Assembly: GCA_036378435.1 (NCBI GenBank)
Contig: DASUWK010000057.1
Coordinates: forward strand, 1 to 62,909
Direction of reading: 5' to 3'
DNA length: 62,909 nucleotides
From: DASUWK01 sp036378435
Lineage (GTDB): Bacteria; Chloroflexota; Dormibacteria; Dormibacterales; Dormibacteraceae
The notes under the pieces are model-generated. The model searched no databases. It saw nothing but the letters and a program-made list of their open reading frames with translations, and was not told the origin of the DNA. A program made the position numbers and the translations under genes. Of this stretch, positions 1-7,375 are shown one piece after another (the first letter of the stretch is position 1; every line of letters starts with the position of its first letter).

Positions 1-1146
1 CGCAGCCCTCATCTTCTCGCCCGCCTCCACGATGTCCTGCGGGCCGAGGATCAGCGGCGGCACCAACCGGATCGAGTGGTCGTCCACGGCGTTGACGATC
101 AAGCCTTCCTCGAGGCAGCGGCCCTGGAAGGCCTTGGCGACGGGCTCCGCGAACTGCACTGCCTGCATGAGGCCGACGCCGCGGACCTCGGCCACGCCGG
201 AGAGCGAGGCCAGCTCCTCGCGCAGCAGGCCCTCCATCTCGGCGGCGTGGCCGACGAGCCCCTGCTCCTCGATGGTGCGCAGCACCGCGAGCGCTGCGGT
301 GCAGGCCAGCGGATTGCCGCCGAACGTGCTGCCGTGGTCGCCGGGCTCCAATACATCGGCGCGCGGGCCGGCGAGGCACGCGCCGATCGGGACGCCGCCG
401 CCCAACCCCTTGGCCAGGGTCATGACGTCGGGGATCACGCCCGCGTGCTGAAAGGCGAACCAGCGGCCGGTGCGCCCCAGCCCGGACTGCACCTCGTCGA
501 GGATCAGCAGCAGGTTCTGGTCGTCGCACCAGCTCCGAACAGCTTCCAAGTAGCCGGGGGACGGCACGTGAACCCCGCTCTCGCCCTGCACCGGCTCCAG
601 GAGCACCGCGGCCGTCCTGGCCGAGGTCGCCTCGCGCAGCGCCTGCAGGTCGTCGAACGGGACGTGCACGAAGCCGGCGGGCACCGGCTCGAACGGGTCC
701 GAGTACTTGTGGTTGCCGGTCGCCGCGACGGTGGCCAGCGTCCTGCCGTGAAAGGCACCGCTGACCGAGATGACCTCGTGGGCACCGCCTCGATTCAGCT
801 TCCCCCACTTGCGCGCGATCTTGATCGCGCACTCGTTGGCCTCCGCGCCCGAGTTGCAGAAGAACGCGCGCGATGGGAAGGAGAGCTCCACCAGCTTCTG
901 CGCGAGGCGCACCTGCGGCTCGGTGAAGTACAGGTTCGAGGTGTGCACGAGGGTGCGCGACTGGTCGGCCACGGCCTCGGCGATCGCAGGATGGGCATGG
1001 CCGAGAAGGTTCACCGCGATGCCGGCGACCAGGTCCAGGTATTCGCGGCCCCGGTCGTCGACGACGCGGACCCCATGGCCGCTCACGAGGGTCACGGGCA
1101 GCCGTTTGAAGGTGCCCATCAAGTACTGGTGCTCGAGGTCTGCCAC
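1..1146 (-). CDS. argD: Acetylornithine aminotransferase (3' end runs off the window)
   Basis: PLP-dependent class III aminotransferase that makes N-acetylornithine from N-acetylglutamate semialdehyde in arginine synthesis; cytoplasmic. Translating the minus strand from a GTG at 1146 gives VADLEHQYLMGTFKRLPV, then a conserved GIAVNLLGHAHP region, a TLAKGLGGG stretch holding the presumed PLP lysine (about residue 246) and a GDHGSTFGGNP motif. All are typical of ArgD. 382 codons are present without a stop, against roughly 390-400 in the family, so only a few C-terminal residues are missing. It lies 44 bases after argB as the last visible arg gene. A related ornithine or lysine aminotransferase is possible by fold, but the argCJB context decides. 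Confidence 0.93.
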   Translation of the reverse strand, partial: MADLEHQYLMGTFKRLPVTLVSGHGVRVVDDRGREYLDLVAGIAVNLLGHAHPAIAEAVADQSRTLVHTSNLYFTEPQVRLAQKLVELSFPSRAFFCNSGAEANECAIKIARKWGKLNRGGAHEVISVSGAFHGRTLATVAATGNHKYSDPFEPVPAGFVHVPFDDLQALREATSARTAAVLLEPVQGESGVHVPSPGYLEAVRSWCDDQNLLLILDEVQSGLGRTGRWFAFQHAGVIPDVMTLAKGLGGGVPIGACLAGPRADVLEPGDHGSTFGGNPLACTAALAVLRTIEEQGLVGHAAEMEGLLREELASLSGVAEVRGVGLMQAVQFAEPVAKAFQGRCLEEGLIVNAVDDHSIRLVPPLILGPQDIVEAGEKMRAA

Positions 1147-1159
1147 GGTCCCCCCTTCG

Positions 1160-1179
1160 TCCCCCCTCGAGCGGGGGGA
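1160..1179 (-). promoter_or_regulatory. G/C hairpin in the argB-argD gap
   Basis: TCCCCCC and GGGGGGA form 7-bp arms around a TCGAGC loop in the 44-base gap between the argB stop and the argD GTG. On the minus strand a second GGGGGGAC follows directly before the start codon. No T tract follows. It may tune argD translation or mRNA stability, but the function is only inferred. Confidence 0.35.
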
Positions 1180-1190
1180 TTGGAAGCCGC

Positions 1191-2090
1191 TCACGGGGCC
1201 ACCATCGTGCCGATGCCCGCCTCGGTGAAGAGCTCGAGCAGCAGCGAGTGCGCCACGCGGCCGTCGATGATGTGCGTCAGGGGCACCGCGTCGAGCGCAC
1301 GCAGACAAGCCTCGACCTTGGGGATCATGCCGCCGCCGATCGAGCCGCCGGCGAGCAGCCGGCTCGCGGCCTCGCGCCGCAGCTCGCTGATGACCTGGCC
1401 GTCAGCTCCGAGCACGCCCGGGACGTCGGTCAGCAGGATCAGCTTGGCGGCCCCCAAGGCAACGGCGACCTCCGCGGCGACCGTGTCGGCGTTGATGTTG
1501 TAGGAGTGGCCGTCGTAGCCCAGCCCGACGGACGCGATCACGGGGATATAGCCGCGCCCGATGAGGGCCTCGATCGGCTCGGGGTTGACCTGCTGGACCT
1601 TGCCGACGAAGCCGAGCGACGGGTCCTGCGCCTCGGCGATGATGCTCGGCCCGTCCTCTCCGCTCATGCCGACGGCCTGGCCGCCGAGACGGTTCAGCGT
1701 CGCCACGAGGTCCGGGTTGATCTTCCCGGTGAGGACCATCTTCACCACCTCGATGGTCGACTCGTCGGTGACTCGCAGCCCGTCGCGGAACTCGCTGCGC
1801 AGCCCGAGCCGCTCCGCCATCGCCGTGATCTCGGGCCCGCCGCCGTGCACCAGCACGGGGTGCATGCCGACGTAGCGGAGCAGGACGATGTCGAGGAGGG
1901 TCTCCTCCTTCCGCTCCGCCATCGCATTGCCGCCGAGCTTGATCACGATCCTCTGGCCGTGGAAGCGCTGGATGTACGGCAGCGCCTCCACCAGCACCTG
2001 GGCGCGAGCGGCGGTGTCGAGACCACCCCACGAAATCTGCGATTTCGCGGGGGCCCCGGTCCCCTGCTCTATCGGTTGGTCGTCACTCAT
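1191..2090 (-). CDS. argB: Acetylglutamate kinase
   Basis: Phosphorylates N-acetylglutamate, the second step of arginine synthesis and usual target of arginine feedback. The 299-aa product belongs to the amino acid kinase family: IKLGGNAM with the phosphate-binding lysine at about residue 51, LVHGGGPEIT for the substrate loop, and NINADTVAAEVA near the C-terminal half. An N-terminal segment of about 45 residues precedes the kinase core, as in the arginine-sensitive type of enzyme, although sensitivity is not proven here. The ATG overlaps the argJ stop by 4 nt (ATGA), pointing to translational coupling. Confidence 0.96.
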   Translation of the reverse strand: MSDDQPIEQGTGAPAKSQISWGGLDTAARAQVLVEALPYIQRFHGQRIVIKLGGNAMAERKEETLLDIVLLRYVGMHPVLVHGGGPEITAMAERLGLRSEFRDGLRVTDESTIEVVKMVLTGKINPDLVATLNRLGGQAVGMSGEDGPSIIAEAQDPSLGFVGKVQQVNPEPIEALIGRGYIPVIASVGLGYDGHSYNINADTVAAEVAVALGAAKLILLTDVPGVLGADGQVISELRREAASRLLAGGSIGGGMIPKVEACLRALDAVPLTHIIDGRVAHSLLLELFTEAGIGTMVAP

Positions 2091-3337
2091 GTCGTGTACT
2101 CGGCATTGATCTTCACGTACTCCTCTGAAAGGTCGCAGCCCCAGGCCTCGGCGTCGCCGGGCCCCAAGTTGAGCTCGGCCGTGATCTCGATCTCGTCCAG
2201 CTCGAAAGCCGCCCGCACCGCGCCGAGATCGACCGGCACCCCGGCGCCGCGAGCGAACACCTCGAGGCCGCCGACGGTGACCCGCAGCTTGTCGAGGGCC
2301 AGCTCCGATCCCGAGTAGCCGAGGGCGCTCACGATCCGGCCCCAGTTGGGATCGCCCCCATGGACGGCCGACTTGACCAGCGGACTGCGCGCCACCGTGC
2401 GGGCAGCCGCGGCGGCTTGCGCCTCGTCGGCGGCGCCGGTCACCCGGACAGTGATCAGCTTGGTCGCACCCTCGCCGTCCTTGGCGATGGCCCGGCTCAG
2501 CTCGCGGGCGACGGCCTGGAGCGAGCGCTCGAGCAGCTCGGCGTCGGGCGTTCCGGCGCGCACCGGGGCGTTGCCCGCGGCGCCGTTGGCGAGCAGCAGA
2601 AAGGTGTCGTTGGTGGAGGTGTCGCCGTCAATGGTCAGCCGGTTGAAGCTGCGGTCGGCCACGCGGCCGACGACGCTCGCCAGGTAGCCCGGCTCCACCG
2701 CCGCGTCGGTCGTGACGAAGGCCAGCATGGTGGCGAGATCCGGATGGATCATCCCCGCCCCCTTGGCCATGCCGCCGACGCGCACGACGCCGCCTTCGAG
2801 CTCGATTTCGTACGCGGCCGTTTTGGGGCGGGTGTCGGTGGTCATGATCGCGCGCGCCGCACGCTCGCCTCCGTCCGCGGCCAGCGCCCCGCAGGCGCCT
2901 GCGATGCCTGACTTGACCGCGTCCATCGGCAGGTAGCGCCCGATTACTCCAGTCGAGGCGACAAGCACCGCCGGCGGATCGAGGTCGAGCCGGTCGGCCG
3001 TCAGCTTGGCCATCAGGAGCGCGTCCTTGAACCCCTGCGCGCCGGTGCAGGCGTTGGCGTTGCCCGAGTTCACGACCACAGCCTGGACACGGTTCTGCTG
3101 CAGGTGCAGGTGGTCGATGACCACGGGGGCGGCCTTGACGCGGTTCGTCGTGAAGACGCCGGCCGCGTCACAAGCGCGGTCGGAGGCGAGCACGGCGAGG
3201 TCGTCGCGCGCGTCGCCGGGCAGGGCGCTGGCGCCGGCCGTGAAAGCCTTGATTCCGCATGCAGCCGTGCCGGCGCGCCAGCCCTGCGGGGCGGTCACGC
3301 CGCCCGCGATCGGCTTGAGCTCGACCGTCACGGCCAT
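2087..3337 (-). CDS. argJ: Bifunctional ornithine acetyltransferase / N-acetylglutamate synthase
   Basis: Transfers acetyl from N-acetylornithine to glutamate, recycling the acetyl group in arginine synthesis. The frame is open far upstream, but the family start MAVTVELKPIAGGVTAP fits the ATG at 3337, which has a GGAGG about 10 bases before it and overlaps the argC stop by 10 nt. This gives 416 aa, normal for the family. The KGAGMIHPDLATML motif is present with Thr203, the expected autocleavage nucleophile that splits the precursor into alpha and beta chains. VNSGNANACTG and HGGDPNWGR are further family marks. Whether it is bifunctional or only an ornithine acetyltransferase cannot be read from sequence. 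Confidence 0.95.
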   Translation of the reverse strand: MAVTVELKPIAGGVTAPQGWRAGTAACGIKAFTAGASALPGDARDDLAVLASDRACDAAGVFTTNRVKAAPVVIDHLHLQQNRVQAVVVNSGNANACTGAQGFKDALLMAKLTADRLDLDPPAVLVASTGVIGRYLPMDAVKSGIAGACGALAADGGERAARAIMTTDTRPKTAAYEIELEGGVVRVGGMAKGAGMIHPDLATMLAFVTTDAAVEPGYLASVVGRVADRSFNRLTIDGDTSTNDTFLLLANGAAGNAPVRAGTPDAELLERSLQAVARELSRAIAKDGEGATKLITVRVTGAADEAQAAAAARTVARSPLVKSAVHGGDPNWGRIVSALGYSGSELALDKLRVTVGGLEVFARGAGVPVDLGAVRAAFELDEIEITAELNLGPGDAEAWGCDLSEEYVKINAEYTT

Positions 3338-4320
3338 GCCGGCCGCGCCTCCAAGCCGGCGGTCCGGTCGAGGCCGAAGGCGAGATTGAAGGACTCGACA
3401 CCCTGCCCCGACGCGCCCTTCACCAGATTGTCCAGCGCCGACGTGACGACCGCCTTCCCGTCCTGGGCGCTGACGTTGACCAGGCAGAGGTTGGTGCCCG
3501 AGACCTGCTTGGTGGCGGGCGGGCTGTCGACCACCTTGGTGAACGGCTGGCCGGCATAGAACTCCGCGTAGGCGTCCTGCAGCTGCGCCAGCGAGCCGGT
3601 GAGGTCGAAATAGCAGGTCGCGAGGATGCCGCGCGTCATCGGCACCAGGTGCGGGACGAAGGTGATGCGCGCGTCCAGCTCCTGGAGGAGCTCGGCGAGG
3701 TGACGGTGTCCGGCCAGGGCATAGGCGTGCACCGATTCGTTCACCTCGCTGAAGTGCGCTCCCAGGCCCGGCGAGCGGCCCGCACCGCTGACGCCTGACT
3801 TCGCGTCGACCACGATGTCGGAACCCACCAGGCCCGAGCGGACGGCGGGGGCCAGCGCCAGGATCGCGGCCGTCGAATAGCACCCCGGCACCGCGACCAG
3901 CCGAGCGCCCGGCAGCTCGTCGGCGTGCAGCTCCGGCAGTCCGAGAACGGCCTCGGCCAGAAGACCCGGAGCCGGGTGCTCCTGCCGGTACCACTTGGGA
4001 TAGAGGGTCGGATCGCGCAGCCGGAAGTCGGCGCTCATGTCGACCACGCGGGCCCCGGCGCCCAGCCAGGCTCGGGCCTTGGCCGCGCCGACGTTGTGCG
4101 GCAGGCAGGAGAAGACGACGTCGACGCCGTCGACCTGCGGCTCCTCGTTGAAGACGCCCTCCAGCCCCAACAGCGGGAAGACGTCGCTGTAGGGCCTGCC
4201 GCTGTAGGACCGGGACGTCAGCTCCGCCAGCTCGACGTGCGGATGGGCCGCCAGCAGCTGCACGAGCACCATGCCCGCGTAGCCATTCGCGCCGGCCACC
4301 GCGGCTCTGATCATCCGCAT
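3328..4320 (-). CDS. argC: N-acetyl-gamma-glutamyl-phosphate reductase
   Basis: NADPH-dependent reductase for the third step of arginine synthesis. The 330-aa protein starts with a Rossmann nucleotide loop (VAGANGYAG) and has the catalytic cysteine in VPGCYSTAA at about residue 147. Length is close to the family norm. Start choice is slightly open: MRMIRAAVAG from 4320 or MIRAAVAG six bases later. No clear Shine-Dalgarno precedes either; instead a 21-bp palindrome ends two bases before the first ATG. It follows hisI by only 22 bases, so it is either the first gene of an arg operon or an internal regulated junction of a his-arg operon. Confidence 0.95.
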   Translation of the reverse strand: MRMIRAAVAGANGYAGMVLVQLLAAHPHVELAELTSRSYSGRPYSDVFPLLGLEGVFNEEPQVDGVDVVFSCLPHNVGAAKARAWLGAGARVVDMSADFRLRDPTLYPKWYRQEHPAPGLLAEAVLGLPELHADELPGARLVAVPGCYSTAAILALAPAVRSGLVGSDIVVDAKSGVSGAGRSPGLGAHFSEVNESVHAYALAGHRHLAELLQELDARITFVPHLVPMTRGILATCYFDLTGSLAQLQDAYAEFYAGQPFTKVVDSPPATKQVSGTNLCLVNVSAQDGKAVVTSALDNLVKGASGQGVESFNLAFGLDRTAGLEARPAWP

Positions 4321-4322
4321 AA

Positions 4323-4343
4323 ATATACAGCGCGGCTGTATAT
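4323..4343. promoter_or_regulatory. Perfect 21-bp palindrome directly before argC (candidate operator)
   Basis: ATATACAGC / GCTGTATAT arms of 9 bp are separated by 3 bases and fill nearly all of the 22-base hisI-argC gap. One base overlaps the hisI stop. It is AT-rich in an otherwise GC-rich region, has no T tract, and sits on the argC initiation region. This fits a repressor operator or a translation-blocking hairpin. It does not match the usual ArgR box closely, so the regulator is unknown. Confidence 0.6.
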
Positions 4344-4648
4344 CAATCCGGTTGGTTGTGGAAGCAGGACTCCGCGCCGGTGTGGCAGGCGGGGCCGGCC
4401 GGGTTCACCCGCAGCAGGATGGTGTCGAGATCGCAGTCCAGGACGACCTCCACGACCTCCATCGTGTTGCCCGAGGAGGCGCCCTTCTCCCACAGCCCGC
4501 GGGTCCGGGAGTGGAACCAGGCGCGGCCGGTGTCACGCGTCCGCCGCCAGGCTTCCTCGTCCATGTACGCGAGCATCAGGACCTGGCCGGTATCGGCGTG
4601 CTGGACGACGGCGGGCAAAAGGCCCTTGGAGAAGTCGGGCTGGCTCAC
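4343..4648 (-). CDS. hisI: Phosphoribosyl-AMP cyclohydrolase (monofunctional)
   Basis: Opens the purine ring of PR-AMP in histidine synthesis, a zinc-dependent step. 101 aa starting VSQPDFSKGL at a GTG that overlaps the hisF stop by 4 nt (GTGA). The family motifs FHSRTRGLWEKGASSGN, LDCDLDT and ACHTGAESCF are present, with the metal-binding cysteines in the last two. No HisE pyrophosphohydrolase domain follows, so this is the monofunctional form and hisE must be elsewhere. The frame is open far upstream, but homology begins at this GTG. Confidence 0.95.
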   Translation of the reverse strand: MSQPDFSKGLLPAVVQHADTGQVLMLAYMDEEAWRRTRDTGRAWFHSRTRGLWEKGASSGNTMEVVEVVLDCDLDTILLRVNPAGPACHTGAESCFHNQPD

Positions 4649-5403
4649 CGGCGCACCTCCGCGCCGGCGTCGTCCAGGAATTGCTTGACGTCCGCGATGG
4701 AGACCTCGCCGTAGTGGAAGATCGAGGCTGCCAGGGCCGCCTCGGCGCCGGCCTGGAAGGCCTCGAGCATGTGCTGAGGGGCGCCGGCTCCGCCAGAGGC
4801 GATGACCGGCAGGCGCACCGCCGCGCTGACCGCTTCGGTCAGCTCGAGGTCGTAGCCGTCTTTGGTGCCGTCGCGATCCATCGACGTGAGCAGGATCTCC
4901 CCCGCCCCCAACTGTTCGCCCTCGCGGGCCCATTCCACCGGGTCGCGGCCGGTGGCGCGCCGGCCGCCGTGGCTGAAGACCTCCCAGCCTTCGCCCTCGG
5001 GCCGGCGCCGTGCGTCGATCGCGAGCACGACGCACTGGCGCCCATAGACCTCGGCGCATTCGGGGATCAGCTCGGGCCGCTCCAGGGCGGCGGTGTTCAC
5101 CGAGACCTTGTCCGCGCCGTGCGCCAGCAGCTCGCCCATGTCCTCGACCCTGCGCACGCCGCCGCCGACCGTCAGCGGGATGAAGACCTGGTCCGCGGTC
5201 CGGGAGACCGCCTCGAGCAGGATCGGCCGCGCGTCGGACGACGCGGTGATGTCGAGGAACACGACCTCGTCGGCGCCCGCCTGGTCGTAGGCGGCGGCCA
5301 GCTCGGCGGGGTCGCCGGCATCGCGCAGGTCGACGAAGCGCACGCCTTTGACGACGCGGCCGGCGTCGACGTCGAGACAGGGGATGATGCGCTTGGCGGG
5401 CAC
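4645..5403 (-). CDS. hisF: Imidazole glycerol phosphate synthase, cyclase subunit
   Basis: Uses ammonia from HisH to turn PRFAR into imidazole glycerol phosphate and AICAR. 252-aa beta/alpha barrel; both catalytic aspartates are visible, Asp11 in PCLDVDAG and Asp130 in VLAIDARR, with phosphate-binding glycines in TVGGGVRRVED and ASGGAG. GTG start at 5403 gives MPAKRIIPCLD, the expected N-terminus. It is separated from hisH by a phosphotransferase gene, unlike the common hisH-hisA-hisF order. HisA shares the barrel fold, but these motifs and the IIPCLDVD start are HisF-type. Confidence 0.96.
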   Translation of the reverse strand: MPAKRIIPCLDVDAGRVVKGVRFVDLRDAGDPAELAAAYDQAGADEVVFLDITASSDARPILLEAVSRTADQVFIPLTVGGGVRRVEDMGELLAHGADKVSVNTAALERPELIPECAEVYGRQCVVLAIDARRRPEGEGWEVFSHGGRRATGRDPVEWAREGEQLGAGEILLTSMDRDGTKDGYDLELTEAVSAAVRLPVIASGGAGAPQHMLEAFQAGAEAALAASIFHYGEVSIADVKQFLDDAGAEVRR

Positions 5404-5415
5404 GGTTCTCGAAGC

Positions 5416-6222
5416 CTACAGACGATCGGCCGCCAGCTCTAGAAACCGGTCCCGCCGCCGGCCCGCACCGATGCTCATGCCGGTGGCGACGTCCCAGTAC
5501 GGGTCGTAGGGCGGCAGCTCTGGACGCCGGCGCCGGAACTCCGTGACGGCGAAGTCGGCCGCCTCCATGCCGATGAGGTCGAAGAGGTTCCAGCGCAGGT
5601 GTGCGAGGTCGGCCCAGGGCGTGCCGACGCAGCCGTGCAGCCAGTCGACGATCCCGCTCACGCGGCCGCCGGCCCAGAGCACGTTGGCCTGGTGGAAGTC
5701 GCGGTGGATGAAGACCCGCGGACCGCCTTCGGGCTCTGGCTGGGAGAGCGCCTCGAGCAGCCGCTCCCAGGTGTTGGGCTCGACGGTACCGCGGTCGCTC
5801 GCCGGATACGGCGTATAGGAGGGCAGGCGTTCGTTTGCGACATCGACTGCGTGAATCGGATCGAGCAGGCCCAGCAGCGTCCGCACGAAGGTCCGCCATT
5901 CACCGCGAGGCCGCAGCCGGTGCCGGCCCGGCAGCCGAGTCATCAGCAGCGCCTCACGGCGCACCGCGACCAGCTCCGGCACCGGGAGCCCTGCGCGGTG
6001 CGCGATCTCGAGGCAGCGCGCCTCGGTGCGGGCCGGGTCCGGCTCGGCTGGGCCCGAATAGGGCAGCTTGAGCACGAGGCGGCGCCCTCCAGCCTGGACG
6101 GGAATGACCGTCGCGGCGATCCCGCCGCCGAACGGCCGGCCGAACCGAACGGGCGCACGGAGCACCCGCTCGATCCAGCGGACTACCTCAGCCGGCGCCG
6201 GCGAGGGCGAGGAAGTTGGCAT
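5416..6222 (-). CDS. APH/choline-kinase-like phosphotransferase inserted among his genes
   Basis: 268-aa protein of the aminoglycoside phosphotransferase fold. VFIHRDFHQANVLW at about residues 170-183 is the catalytic loop (HxDxxxxN) and GIVDW holds the metal-binding Asp. LVLKLPY early on gives the ATP-anchoring lysine. The substrate is unknown; relatives phosphorylate aminoglycosides, homoserine, choline or sugars. It lies between hisH and hisF where hisA is often found, overlaps the hisH 3' end by 35 bases and ends 12 bases before hisF, so it is almost certainly co-transcribed. A role linked to histidine synthesis is possible but not shown; it is not a HisA. It could also be a histidinol-phosphate-unrelated passenger. 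Confidence 0.8.
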   Translation of the reverse strand: MPTSSPSPAPAEVVRWIERVLRAPVRFGRPFGGGIAATVIPVQAGGRRLVLKLPYSGPAEPDPARTEARCLEIAHRAGLPVPELVAVRREALLMTRLPGRHRLRPRGEWRTFVRTLLGLLDPIHAVDVANERLPSYTPYPASDRGTVEPNTWERLLEALSQPEPEGGPRVFIHRDFHQANVLWAGGRVSGIVDWLHGCVGTPWADLAHLRWNLFDLIGMEAADFAVTEFRRRRPELPPYDPYWDVATGMSIGAGRRRDRFLELAADRL

Positions 6223-6787
6223 AGACGCGCAGTCCCTGCTCTCCGCTCTTCTCCGGGTGGAACTGAGTGCCCATCACGTTGAGGCGCGCGGCGGCGGCCG
6301 CGGGCGAGTGCTCGGTGCTGCCGATCACTCCGCCGGCCCCGTCCGGCGTGAACGAATGCACGTAATAGAAGTAGGAGCCGTCCTCGACGTCCTGCCAGAG
6401 CGGTGAGAGATCGGCCTGCCGGGTGCGGCACCAGCCGATGACGGGAACACGCGCCGCTCCGGCAACCTCGATGACCCGGCCACTGAGCAGGCCGAGCCCG
6501 GCGTGCCTGCCCTCCTCCTCGGACTCGTCGAACAGCAGCTGGTAGCCGAGGCAGACGCCCAGCAGCGGAACGCCGCGGCGCGCGACCTCCACGATGCGAC
6601 GCCCAAGCCCGCCCTCCTGCAGCCGCCGCAGCGCCGGCGCGAAGGCGCCGACCCCGGGCAGCACGATGCCGTCGGCGCGACCGAGGTCGTCCTGGTCTGC
6701 CGTGATCTGCGGCTTCGCGCCCCAGTGCTCGAGCGCGCGGCGCACGGAGTGCAGGTTGCCCACCCCGTAGTCGACGATCGCGATCAC
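6188..6787 (-). CDS. hisH: Imidazole glycerol phosphate synthase, glutaminase subunit
   Basis: Class I glutamine amidotransferase that feeds ammonia to HisF. 199 aa; the nucleophile Cys79 is in LLGVCLGYQLL, the oxyanion region is LPGVGAF, and the His/Glu of the triad are in GTQFHPEKSGEQG near residue 180. The start MIAIVDYGVGNLHSV is classical and uses GTG at 6787, 9 bases after the hisB stop. Its 3' end overlaps the phosphotransferase gene, so the HisH and HisF subunits are made from one message but are not adjacent. Confidence 0.96.
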   Translation of the reverse strand: MIAIVDYGVGNLHSVRRALEHWGAKPQITADQDDLGRADGIVLPGVGAFAPALRRLQEGGLGRRIVEVARRGVPLLGVCLGYQLLFDESEEEGRHAGLGLLSGRVIEVAGAARVPVIGWCRTRQADLSPLWQDVEDGSYFYYVHSFTPDGAGGVIGSTEHSPAAAAARLNVMGTQFHPEKSGEQGLRVYANFLALAGAG

Positions 6788-6796
6788 GATGGATCT

Positions 6797-7375
6797 CTAG
6801 CCGAGCAGCCCTTTGCTGCTCGGAACGCCTTCGCCGCCGACCGCCATCGCCTCGCGCAGGGCCAGGCCGAGCGCTTTCGCCGCGGCCTCCGCGATGTGGT
6901 GCCGGTTGCGCCCGCGGACGAGATCGACGTGGATGGTGGCGCCGGCGTGGATCGAGAACGCGCGCCAGAACTCCTCGACCACCTCCGATTCGAGCGTCCC
7001 GATCCGCCCGCGCAGCGGCAGGTTGTACGACAGGTACGGGCGCCGGCCGAGGTCGACGACGACCAGAGCCAGGGACTCGTCCAGCGGCGCGTAGGCGTGG
7101 GCGAAGCGCCGGATGCCGGCGCGGTCGCCGAGCGCCTGCGACAGCGCTTGGCCGAGCACGATCCCCGCGTCCTCGACCAGGTGGTGCGGGTCGACCTGGA
7201 TGTCGCCGGCGCCCCGCAGCTCGAGGTCGAAGCCGCCGTACCGGGCGATCTGCTCCAGCAGGTGGTCGAGGAAGGGAAGGCCGGTCGAGACCTCCACCTT
7301 GTCTCCTGCGTCCAGCGCGACCTTGCAATCGATCCGCGTCTCGCGCGAGTTCCTTTCAACGGCGCCTCGCCTCAC
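6797..7375 (-). CDS. hisB: Imidazoleglycerol-phosphate dehydratase
   Basis: Mn-dependent dehydratase making imidazole acetol phosphate. 192 aa, monofunctional (no histidinol phosphatase domain). Family marks are GLPFLDHLLEQIARYGG, VDPHHLVEDAGI and RNRHHIAEAAAKALG, which supply the metal-binding histidines and glutamates. The GTG at 7375 overlaps the hisD stop (GTGA), and the first residues VRRGAVERNSRET match the family N-terminus. The frame is open through hisD, but that upstream translation is noncoding. Confidence 0.95.
   Translation of the reverse strand: MRRGAVERNSRETRIDCKVALDAGDKVEVSTGLPFLDHLLEQIARYGGFDLELRGAGDIQVDPHHLVEDAGIVLGQALSQALGDRAGIRRFAHAYAPLDESLALVVVDLGRRPYLSYNLPLRGRIGTLESEVVEEFWRAFSIHAGATIHVDLVRGRNRHHIAEAAAKALGLALREAMAVGGEGVPSSKGLLG

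Noticed and set aside
1160..1179. Rho-independent terminator after argB
   Set aside because: The stem is G/C only and lacks a T tract, and argD follows in the same direction 44 bases on.
76..1503. 475-codon plus-strand frame over argD/argB
   Set aside because: Antisense to clear argD and argB with no homology; a GC-rich mirror frame.
2087..3994. 635-aa ArgJ fusion
   Set aside because: The N-terminal 219 residues are argC in another frame; the ArgJ family start fits ATG 3337.
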